A stretch of 30,058 nucleotides of DNA from Bacteroidales bacterium (GTDB lineage Bacteria > Bacteroidota > Bacteroidia > Bacteroidales > Muribaculaceae), in contig SFOK01000009.1 of NCBI GenBank assembly GCA_004552395.1, positions 1-30,058 on the forward strand, read 5' to 3'. Positions 23,665-30,058 of this stretch are shown one piece after another. The notes beneath the pieces were generated by a model. The model had not been told where the DNA came from. It was given only the letters and a program-made list of their open reading frames with translations, and did not search any database. Position numbers and translations under genes: made by a program. Numbering within the stretch: position 1 is the stretch's first letter; each line of letters opens with the position of its first letter.

Positions 23665-25116
23665 TTAGTAATCCATCAGACCTAATACCTTTGAGAGATA
23701 TACGCGGCAGAGCTGCACGTCGATCTCGGCGTCGATATTCTCCGAGTGGGCCTGAAGCCAAGCCGTCTGAGCGGCGATCACATCGTCGATCGTGAGGACG
23801 CCTTCGCTGAATCCGATGCGGGCGTTGTCCAGATTGGCATCGGCCGAAGCGAGGTTGGAGCGGGTCATGGAGAGCGTCTTGAACGACTCATCGTAGCGGA
23901 AGCGGGCCTGACTTACCTGAAGCCGGACCTTCTCCTCGGCCTCCTGAAGCTGCAGGCGCGAAGCCGCCGTGGCGCTCTGCGCTGCCTTCAGCTTGTAGTA
24001 GTTGCCGCCCCAGTGCCAGATAGGCACAGTGGCCACCACACCTATGTTGAAGCCGCCGCCGAAACGCTTCTCGAAGCCGTCGATAGTGTTGGGGTTGCTG
24101 ACCATATACGAGGCTGTGAGAGCGACCTTGGGGAGCATTGCCGAGCGGGTGAGCTTCTCGGTGCTTTCGAGTATCTTGATGCCGTTGCGCAGCGAGGCGA
24201 GGTCCTGGCGCCGCAGATACACGTCGGTAAGGGTCGTGTCGGCCGGGAGCGCCACCGAAGAGTGCGAGGAGCCCAAGAGCTGCTCGTCTTCGAGCTGCAT
24301 CCGAGAGTCGACCGGGAGGCCGCATATCTGCGCAAGATTCATACGCGACAGCGTGAGGCCGTTGGTGACCTTGGTGAGGGCCACCTGCGCCTCGTTGTAC
24401 TTCACGTCGACGGTGAGGCAGTCGCTCTTGGTGGCCACGCCTTCCTGATACATCTGCGTCACATTATATTTGAGCGTGTCGACGAGCTGCACGAAGCTCT
24501 CCGCCAGACGTTTCTTCTGACCGAGAGAGACCACAAGCCAGTAAGATTCGTCGACCGAATAGATCACATCCTGAGCGGCGGAGTTGCGCGACGTGCGGGC
24601 CAGATCCTCTGCATAGCGTGTGATCTCGTTCATGGCGCGGATTGAACCGCCCATGTACACAGGCTGTGTGAGAGTGATCGCGCCCGCGAAGACATTGTGG
24701 ATATCGTACTCCATGGCCGACTTCGGAATCACGGCCACCTCCGAGGGGACAGGCTGTCCGGTGGCGGGATCGGTGATCGGTTTGCCCGTCTCCGGGTTCA
24801 TGAGCAAGTTGTACTGATAGGAGCCCGACGCGGGGTCGAACTTCATGGTGGGGAGTTTGGCGTCCTCTCCAAGAAGCGCAATCTTGTGCTGATTGTAGAA
24901 ATAGCCGGCCGTGAGGTCTACACCGGGCAGATAGGCCGTGCGTGCGGCTTTGTTGGCATACTGCGCGCCGACGATGTTCTGCTCAGCCGTCTTTATGATC
25001 TTGTTGTGGTGGAGCGCCATCATGCGGCAGGAGTCGAGAGAGAGCACGCCCTGAGCCGAGGCTGCGGCACTGCCGAGGATAGCGAAGGCCGACAATATTA
25101 AAGCTGCTTTTTTCAT
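23665..25116 (-). CDS. TolC-family outer-membrane efflux protein
   Basis: I use the ATG at 25114-25116 (483 residues); a TTG four codons upstream is less likely. The signal peptide MKKAALILSAFAILGSAAASA is cleaved near residue 21. Two outer-membrane-efflux repeats are visible: the first starting about DSCRMMALHHNKIIKTAEQNI, the second about RQDLASLRNGIKILESTEK, with long coiled-coil helices between. It forms the outer-membrane channel of the export system encoded downstream. It is the first gene of the operon and is divergent from the beta-barrel gene at 25616. Confidence 0.92.
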   Translation of the reverse strand: MKKAALILSAFAILGSAAASAQGVLSLDSCRMMALHHNKIIKTAEQNIVGAQYANKAARTAYLPGVDLTAGYFYNQHKIALLGEDAKLPTMKFDPASGSYQYNLLMNPETGKPITDPATGQPVPSEVAVIPKSAMEYDIHNVFAGAITLTQPVYMGGSIRAMNEITRYAEDLARTSRNSAAQDVIYSVDESYWLVVSLGQKKRLAESFVQLVDTLKYNVTQMYQEGVATKSDCLTVDVKYNEAQVALTKVTNGLTLSRMNLAQICGLPVDSRMQLEDEQLLGSSHSSVALPADTTLTDVYLRRQDLASLRNGIKILESTEKLTRSAMLPKVALTASYMVSNPNTIDGFEKRFGGGFNIGVVATVPIWHWGGNYYKLKAAQSATAASRLQLQEAEEKVRLQVSQARFRYDESFKTLSMTRSNLASADANLDNARIGFSEGVLTIDDVIAAQTAWLQAHSENIDAEIDVQLCRVYLSKVLGLMDY

Positions 25117-25195
25117 AAGAACAGACAATGGATATAATATGCTGCGATTCTCTCCGGGGAGATGTCCCGCGTCAGTAACCGCTTTAAAATTACTA

Positions 25196-25203
25196 CAAAT
25201 TTA
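25196..25203 (-). promoter_or_regulatory. Promoter -7 element for the TolC operon
   Basis: TAAATTTG on the minus strand matches TAnnTTTG; the leader to the tolC ATG would be about 70 bases. No TTTG at -33. Confidence 0.5.
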
Positions 25204-25397
25204 GTCAATAATTGTTTAGCGGGAAGGGGTGTATATGGTCTGAGGGGCCATTTTTCGCAAATAGAACATATTTTACGCCGAATCTTCCCCCTCGCTAAAG
25301 CTCGTTTGCGAACCTGAGTTCCCTAATTGACCAATAAAACCGACCGAATCACTCACAAAATTTCTTTTACTCAGACTATTCAACCAATGTTTTTCGG

Positions 25398-25405
25398 TAC
25401 TTTTG
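25398..25405 (+). promoter_or_regulatory. Promoter -7 element for the barrel-aroK operon
   Basis: TACTTTTG matches TAnnTTTG and is followed by CA, the common Bacteroidetes context. No clear TTTG at -33; the next candidate, TAACTTTA near 25554, is weaker but closer to the gene. Confidence 0.45.
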
Positions 25406-25615
25406 CACGGACTTCACAGGGCTTGCAGATGCCGGAAAGTGCCGTCTGCGGCCTTGAAACCGGAATCCGGCCGAGAAGCGCAAAAAGTGAGGAAAATGGG
25501 CCAAAATAGGCGAAAAAAATACCGACAAGCCGAGGCAGTCTCGATTTTTATTGTTAACTTTACAATTCTAAAACACACTAAACACTCTCCGTCAAACCAC
25601 AAAGCTACTGCCCTT

Positions 25616-26803
25616 ATGAAGAAATCTATAGCACTTATACTCCTGATAGCCGCGTTTTTTGTCGCCGTGCCTGAAGCCAGAGCGGCCGACGGCGATGTGA
25701 AACTCTGGAGCTCCGCCCCACTGGTATGGAACGACTTCAGGGCCGAACCACTGCTTGCCGACGGTCCTGCCTACATAGCTACCGACATCCGGCTCACGAC
25801 CGACCGCAGCACTGTGGACGGCAAAGAATCATTCACCATGCGGGCAGACGCGGTGATGTATCCCGAGCGCTCCTACGCCTCGGAAGCGGAGCGCACGCCG
25901 GAACGTCTGCGCTATTTCCAGACCCAGTTCGACCTCACCGAGGTGCTGGCCCGGCGCCTGCAGGAGGAGCTTGCCTCGGGCATGAACGGCATAGAAGCCG
26001 ATTCGCGCCTTAACTATTACCGCGACCTGCTCAAGACGCAGAGCCGCACGCTGGCCGACGAGACGCTCAACGGCACCGACGAGATCAAGCTGCAGCAATG
26101 CGAGTATCAGCTTCGCCGTCGCCTTGAGGAGCTCGGCGAGATAGGGGTGCCTCAGGTAGTGCCGAGCCGGTTCCGCTACGGACTGTTTGCCGGAACCGGA
26201 GCGGTGTTCTCTACCGGACCCCTGTCGGATTATTTCTCATCGGCCTGGGATTTCACATTCGGTCTTCTCGGATCGTGGCGGCGCATCTCGCTGGAGGGGT
26301 CGATCACCTACGCGAGCCCGTCGATCGGCGAACCCACGCTCACCGAGACCAAATATCTGACCGGCACAGAGCGCTACCACGCCAACGTGAAGAACGCCAA
26401 CTATCTGGCCATAGGCTTCAATGCAGGCTACAACGTTGTGGACACCAAGAAATTCACCGTGCGGCCATTTGTGGGCGGCATGTGGACATCGTTCAGCTGG
26501 ACGGCGCGCCCCGTGACTTCGGCGAGCTCCGACGAGAATGTGGTGTTCGACGGTCTGCAGCAGCGCATGATGGTTGACGACTTCAACGTGACCTTCGGCT
26601 GCACCTTTGAATGGCATTTCCACTCCGTGGTGACCAACTTCCCCTTCCTGGGTAGCATGCGCGAGGAGTATATCTCGTCGCTGCGAGTGTCGCCATACGC
26701 CGTGCGGGGCGTATACACCGACGCCGACCGTCATTTCGGCGGCTGGCAGATAGGCTTCACAGTGGCTTATTCGGGAGTGGGCCGCGCACTCGGATTCAAA
26801 TAA
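25616..26803 (+). CDS. Degenerate DUF922-like domain fused to an outer-membrane beta-barrel
   Basis: The start is the ATG at 25616 (395 residues), giving the signal peptide MKKSIALILLIAAFFVAVPE with cleavage near ARA-AD. Residues about 25-175 resemble DUF922, a predicted secreted zinc protease family: LVWNDF near residue 36 and, at 100-116, YFQTQFDLTEVLARRL where the family has HExxHFDxxExxARxL. The zinc-binding His, Glu and His are replaced by Tyr100, Phe101 and Gln104. Residues about 185-395 are an outer-membrane beta-barrel with alternating aromatic strands (FRYGLFAGTGAVFSTGPL, WQIGFTVAYSG). Probably a surface protein without protease activity. It lies 48 bases before aroK. Confidence 0.7.
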   Translation: MKKSIALILLIAAFFVAVPEARAADGDVKLWSSAPLVWNDFRAEPLLADGPAYIATDIRLTTDRSTVDGKESFTMRADAVMYPERSYASEAERTPERLRYFQTQFDLTEVLARRLQEELASGMNGIEADSRLNYYRDLLKTQSRTLADETLNGTDEIKLQQCEYQLRRRLEELGEIGVPQVVPSRFRYGLFAGTGAVFSTGPLSDYFSSAWDFTFGLLGSWRRISLEGSITYASPSIGEPTLTETKYLTGTERYHANVKNANYLAIGFNAGYNVVDTKKFTVRPFVGGMWTSFSWTARPVTSASSDENVVFDGLQQRMMVDDFNVTFGCTFEWHFHSVVTNFPFLGSMREEYISSLRVSPYAVRGVYTDADRHFGGWQIGFTVAYSGVGRALGFK

Positions 26804-26851
26804 AAGCGAAGCGGCGAGCGGAGCCGACTCACCCACACCAAGCGACAGCAG

Positions 26852-27445
26852 ATGCAGCCGATTTTTCTCATAGGTCCGCCGGCGAGCGGAAAGACCACGC
26901 TGGGCAGGGCACTTGCCCGCGCCACAGGCCGTGAGTTCATAGACCTGGATCTCTACATAGAGCAGCGCTTCCACGCCACAGTGGCTCAACTGTTCGCCAC
27001 GCTCGGCGAGGATGGCTTCCGCACCTTAGAGCACAACATGCTCCACGAAGTGGCCGAGATCGACGACCTGATCATAGCATGCGGCGGCGGCACACCCTGT
27101 TTCTTCGACAACATGGAGTATATGAACTCACGCGGCCTTACGGTGCGGCTCACAGCCACGGAGGAGCGTCTCGCCGACCGTCTGCAGCGGGCCGGAGCGC
27201 GGCGTCCGATGTTCGCGCAGCTCACACGCGAGGAGATCATGGCCAATTCGCGCCGTCTTTCCGAAGAGCGCGAGCCATTCTACAGCCAAGCCGCTATGAC
27301 ATTCTGCGGCGACGAGCTCGAAGACCGGCGCCAGATAGACCACTCCGTGAAGCGTTTTCTCAGCCTGGTGCCCTCTCTGACGGACAAGGAGCAATCTCCG
27401 GCCCATCAACCTGAAATACACACCCAATCCCCTCATAAACCATAA
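26852..27445 (+). CDS. aroK: Shikimate kinase
   Basis: The 197-residue P-loop kinase phosphorylates shikimate at the 3-position on the way to chorismate and aromatic amino acids. The Walker A GPPASGKTT is at residues 8-16, shikimate contacts in FIDLD (29-33), FRTLE (Arg57) and GGGTP (78-82), the LID arginines near 117-119 (RRPMF) and the EERxPxY motif at 138-144. The last 25 residues, from about KEQSPAHQPEIHT, are a low-complexity tail beyond the usual length. It ends 10 bases before the alanine-dehydrogenase-like gene, so the two are cotranscribed. Confidence 0.93.
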   Translation: MQPIFLIGPPASGKTTLGRALARATGREFIDLDLYIEQRFHATVAQLFATLGEDGFRTLEHNMLHEVAEIDDLIIACGGGTPCFFDNMEYMNSRGLTVRLTATEERLADRLQRAGARRPMFAQLTREEIMANSRRLSEEREPFYSQAAMTFCGDELEDRRQIDHSVKRFLSLVPSLTDKEQSPAHQPEIHTQSPHKP

Positions 27446-27455
27446 TAAGATTATT

Positions 27456-28538
27456 ATGAACAGTCCTCAGCCTCAGCCCGCCTGTGTGCGGGCCAGAAAA
27501 GAGAATCCCGCTATCGGTATCGTCAACAATTATGCCGACAGCGACGAGACACGCCTGTTCCTCACACCGGAAGCGTGCGGCATGATATCCAACTTCGGCT
27601 ACAAGATAGTGATGGAAACCGGAGCCGGGACCGACATCAATTACACCGACGGCGACTATGCGGCCAACAATGTGGAAATTGTGAGCCGCGACAAAGCGCT
27701 GGGCGCCGCCGACATCGTGCTTTCGGTGCGACCGCTCCGCGCCGAGGATGTGGACCGCATGAAGCCGCGGGCCGCACTCATCACCCTCTTCGACCGCGAC
27801 CTCTTCGACCGCTCTCTCATAGAGCGCTATCTGAAGCGGGAGGTCACTCTTATGGCGCTCGATTCCATGTGTTCGGCCAACGGGCTGCCGATATTCCGTC
27901 GCATTCTGGAGGAGATCGACGGCCGCGCCGCCATACTCTATGTGGAAGACGGCATCTCTTTCCTCGGCGAAGGGAAGGGTGTGCTGCTGGCCGGAGTGGC
28001 AGGCGTCAACCCGTGCGAAGTGCTGATAATCGGAGCCGGTCTGCGGCCCGCGTTCGCGGCAAAGGCAGCGATAGCGGCCGGAGCCAAGGTCACACTTATG
28101 GACAACGATGTCTCGTCGCTCTACGAAGCCAAGAATTTCTGCGGCGACGCGCTTGTGACATCCGTGATACATCCGCACGTACTCTACAATTCGGTGAAAA
28201 GCGCCGACGTGATAATCCTTGACCGCTGTACGCGCGATTTCGAGTTCCCGCGCCAGCTCTCCGTGGCAATGAAACAGAGCGTCTATTTCCTCGACCTGAC
28301 GCAGACGGTGCCTTCACTCTCGGTGCCCCGCACCGTGGCCATGGGCATCTCGAATCCGCTCATCAACTTCTTTGAGGAAGCGACCATAAAAGGAGGCCTC
28401 AACTCCATGATCGCCAACACATCGGGCGTGCGAGAAAGTGTGCTCACCTACCGGGGCAAGCTTGTGGACAAATACATAGCCATGCGAACCGGGCTGGCTG
28501 CCGTCAACATAAAAATGATGCTCACTCAAACCAACTGA
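27456..28538 (+). CDS. Alanine dehydrogenase/transhydrogenase-like protein with altered active site
   Basis: The 360-residue protein has the AlaDH/PNT fold order: N-terminal domain with TRLFLTPEAC and ETGAGTDINYTDGDY, then a Rossmann part with VLIIGAGLRPAF and AGAKVTLMD. By eye-alignment with Mycobacterium tuberculosis alanine dehydrogenase, Arg15 is kept (Arg33) but Lys75 is Arg92, His96 is Asp113 and Asp270 is Thr284. The NAD motif GxGxxG reads GAGLRP, with Pro198 for the last glycine. It is therefore unlikely to be a normal alanine dehydrogenase. It may bind a nucleotide or have another substrate; the function is open. It sits between aroK and a glycosyltransferase. Confidence 0.72.
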   Translation: MNSPQPQPACVRARKENPAIGIVNNYADSDETRLFLTPEACGMISNFGYKIVMETGAGTDINYTDGDYAANNVEIVSRDKALGAADIVLSVRPLRAEDVDRMKPRAALITLFDRDLFDRSLIERYLKREVTLMALDSMCSANGLPIFRRILEEIDGRAAILYVEDGISFLGEGKGVLLAGVAGVNPCEVLIIGAGLRPAFAAKAAIAAGAKVTLMDNDVSSLYEAKNFCGDALVTSVIHPHVLYNSVKSADVIILDRCTRDFEFPRQLSVAMKQSVYFLDLTQTVPSLSVPRTVAMGISNPLINFFEEATIKGGLNSMIANTSGVRESVLTYRGKLVDKYIAMRTGLAAVNIKMMLTQTN

Positions 28539-28583
28539 TCGGGCAATTCTTCTTCACACCACCGACACAAAGGAACCGAATCT

Positions 28584-29768
28584 GTGGCGCAAAACCTGAT
28601 ACATCTACTTTCCGCCCGCACATGGGGAGGCACGGAGCGATACGCGCTCGACATATGCCGGCATTTCGCATCGCAGGGATGGAAAGCAAGCATCTTCACA
28701 CGCGACATCCGTCTGGTCGACAGCGTGATTGCCGGCGCCGGGCTGCGTGTGCGCCACGCCCCCTTTTCGGGCTATTCCGACATAGCCACAGCCTTCGCAC
28801 TGGCCCGTTCGCTGCGCCGCAATGGTGAACGGTTCGTGGTCCACGCCCACTCCTACCGCGACGCTTTCATGGCCCTTTTAGCGCGCAAGTTAGCCCGCCG
28901 CAGCCCCGGGCAGGTGCGGGTGGTGATGACGTGCCACCGCGCCAAAGCGGCCAAGCAGGGACGTCTTCTGCGCCGCATCTACCGCAACCTCGACGCACAT
29001 ATCTTCATCTCCTCGCTCGCCCGGCAGCGATTCCTCTCCACGTGGCCCGACGGCGACTATCCGTTCCCGGAAGAACGGCTACATACGCTCGGAGCCTCGC
29101 TGCTCACACCGCCGGAGCCGACGCCACTACCCGACAAGGGTCCGGCGGTGGCGCTCTATATCGGACGTCTCTCGCCTGAGAAAGGGATAGAGACGCTGAT
29201 CAGCAGTCTGGCGCCGCTGCGCGGTCGCCGTGTGAGGCTCTGCATAGCCGGGACAGGCTACGCCGACTATCTCGACTCACTGCACCGGCTGGCCTCGGCG
29301 GAGGGTGTGCTTGACCTCATAGACTGGAAAGGATGGGTGCCCGATGTGGCGCCTCTCCTCGCGCAGGCCCGTTTCTGCGTCACCCCGGCTATCTGGGAAG
29401 AGCCTTTCAGCCTCGCAGCGCTCGAGAGTATAAGCGCCGCGCGTCCGGTGATCTTCACCTGCCAGGGCTCGCAGAACGAGATATTGCACCCCGTGGCTCT
29501 GCGCGACACACTCTCGGCGCAGACACAGGCCACAACAGGCACCTTAACAGAGGGCGGCACTACCCTCTCGCGCGGACTCGCTGATGCCGACTCCATAAGC
29601 GTGAGACCCGGCAACCGCGAGGAGCTCACGCAAGCGATAGCACTCTTGGCTTCCGACCGGGAACTGTGCGCGCGCATGGGCGAAAACGGCCGACGCAATT
29701 ACGAGGATAGTCTTTCGTGGCCCCGGTTCGCGGCACGCATCGAGAAGATCTACACCCCCACGAAATAA
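28584..29768 (+). CDS. GT4-family glycosyltransferase
   Basis: The 394-residue protein has the GT-B fold of GT4 enzymes: N-terminal ARTWGGTERYALDICRHF, the linker VALYIGRLSPEKGIETLI near residue 190, and the C-terminal donor-sugar site EEPFSLAALES, which fits the EX7E motif. It transfers sugar from an activated donor, probably to a lipid-linked or envelope glycan; donor and acceptor cannot be told. The start is a GTG at 28584-28586, supported by an AAAGGA ribosome-binding site 9-14 bases upstream; the first in-frame ATG lies some 90 residues in. It is the last gene of the operon and ends in a hairpin. Confidence 0.9.
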   Translation: MAQNLIHLLSARTWGGTERYALDICRHFASQGWKASIFTRDIRLVDSVIAGAGLRVRHAPFSGYSDIATAFALARSLRRNGERFVVHAHSYRDAFMALLARKLARRSPGQVRVVMTCHRAKAAKQGRLLRRIYRNLDAHIFISSLARQRFLSTWPDGDYPFPEERLHTLGASLLTPPEPTPLPDKGPAVALYIGRLSPEKGIETLISSLAPLRGRRVRLCIAGTGYADYLDSLHRLASAEGVLDLIDWKGWVPDVAPLLAQARFCVTPAIWEEPFSLAALESISAARPVIFTCQGSQNEILHPVALRDTLSAQTQATTGTLTEGGTTLSRGLADADSISVRPGNREELTQAIALLASDRELCARMGENGRRNYEDSLSWPRFAARIEKIYTPTK

Positions 29769-29809
29769 TCAGCAGAAGAATAAGACGGATCTTATTCTTC
29801 TGCTGATTA
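29766..29809. terminator. Perfect 20-bp hairpin between convergent genes
   Basis: The stem runs 29766-29785 against 29790-29809 with a CGGA loop and no mismatch. It begins on the glycosyltransferase stop codon and faces the convergent Bax-inhibitor gene. No T-run follows in either direction, so it may be a bidirectional terminator or a 3'-end protecting hairpin. Confidence 0.75.
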
Positions 29810-29836
29810 GTCTGCTGTCAGCTTCTTCACTTCCGA

Positions 29837-30058
29837 TCAGTTGCGGTTGCTGCCGCCGAGAATCTGGAGCAGGAAGAGGAAGAGGTTGATGAAGTCGAGG
29901 TAAAGGTTCAGGGAGCAGAGTGTGGCGAGTTTGTCGCTCATGGCCGGGTCGAGGTTGGCGGCTGAGAGCTGCTTTGCCATCTGAGTGTCGTAAGCCGTGA
30001 GGCCCACGAAGATCAGTACACCAACAATCGAGATTATCCACTCCAGACCTGAAGAGTG
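29837..30058 (-). CDS. Bax inhibitor-1/YccA family membrane protein, C-terminal end only
   Basis: I translated this by hand: the gene runs off the right edge. The visible 73 residues read HSSGLEWIISIVGVLIFVGL, then TAYDTQMAKQL, and end LNLYLDFINLFLFLLQILGG plus SNRN before the TGA at 29837-29839. The TAYDTQ motif and the LYLDFINLFLFLL helix are hallmarks of the bacterial BI-1/YccA (TMBIM) family, integral membrane proteins thought to act as pH- or calcium-sensitive channels, or as modulators of FtsH in E. coli. It is convergent with the glycosyltransferase. The N-terminal helices are outside the window. Confidence 0.9.
   Translation of the reverse strand, partial: HSSGLEWIISIVGVLIFVGLTAYDTQMAKQLSAANLDPAMSDKLATLCSLNLYLDFINLFLFLLQILGGSNRN

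Larger units (their letters stand above)
25117..25615. promoter_or_regulatory. Divergent control region between tolC and the barrel gene
   Basis: This 499-base gap has no gene I can support. It holds a perfect -7 element TAAATTTG for tolC on the minus strand (25196-25203, no clear -33) and a perfect TACTTTTG on the plus strand (25398-25405) that would give the barrel gene a leader of about 200 bases. The stretch 25420-25520 is GC-richer and has open frames that do not look like protein. Confidence 0.5.

Noticed and set aside
25403..25615. 71-codon upstream extension of the beta-barrel gene from a TTG
   Set aside because: It would put a Lys/Arg-rich stretch before a perfect signal peptide; the ATG at 25616 is far better.
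29769..30041. Minus-strand open frame near the right edge
   Set aside because: Overlaps the real Bax-inhibitor reading frame in another phase; its product is Pro/Arg/His-rich and unlike any protein.

Overview
The window reads as a piece of chromosome from a Bacteroidales bacterium, most likely a GC-rich lineage such as Muribaculaceae; the family-level guess is inference. The evidence is as follows. The ribosomal str and S10 operons are joined, with fusA directly before rpsJ and no tuf. There is a nusB-yajC-ybbR-coaE-DUF5606 run of Bacteroidetes-type genes. DUF3256 and DUF5606 proteins are present. Several genes carry the Bacteroidetes promoter pattern (TTTG about 19-20 bases before TAnnTTTG). 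Nothing in the window is a phage, an insertion sequence, a CRISPR array or an rRNA/tRNA gene; it is mostly core chromosome with a few lineage-specific genes.

Layout. Positions 1-5342 (minus strand): rpsL, rpsG, fusA, rpsJ, rplC and rplD (rplD runs off the left edge), transcribed from a clear promoter at 5311-5342, with unusually long spacers. Positions 5594-9932 (minus): nusB, yajC, a YbbR-like gene, coaE and a DUF5606 gene, from a clear promoter at 9901-9932; two spacers hold large inverted repeats. Positions 10047-14108 (minus): an SLC1-type transporter, then a DEAD-box RNA helicase directly abutting a DUF3256 gene. Positions 14256-15535 (plus): hpt and adk (purine salvage and adenylate balance), ending in an intrinsic terminator. 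Positions 15783-17688 (minus): a YycJ-like metallo-beta-lactamase-fold hydrolase and an RsmI paralogue. Positions 17834-19623: two convergent, related secreted proteins of unknown function. Positions 19788-25116 (minus): an export operon of TolC, HlyD and two ABC-2 permeases, with no ATPase gene in it. Positions 25616-29768 (plus): a fused degenerate-protease/beta-barrel protein, shikimate kinase, an alanine-dehydrogenase-like protein and a glycosyltransferase, closed by a 20-bp perfect hairpin. The last 222 bases are the C-terminal end of a Bax-inhibitor-1 family membrane protein on the minus strand.

Most unusual points: NusB is about 467 residues and seems to contain an internal tandem duplication of its middle region. 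The protein at 25616-26803 looks like a DUF922-type metalloprotease domain that has lost its HExxH zinc site and is fused to an outer-membrane barrel. The alanine-dehydrogenase-like protein lacks the family's catalytic Lys, His and Asp and the last glycine of the NAD motif. The SLC1 transporter lacks the arginine that binds acidic substrates. Several intergenic gaps hold unrelated minisatellites (9-, 12- and 25-bp units) or long inverted repeats. I did not find a clearly new defence or mobile system.
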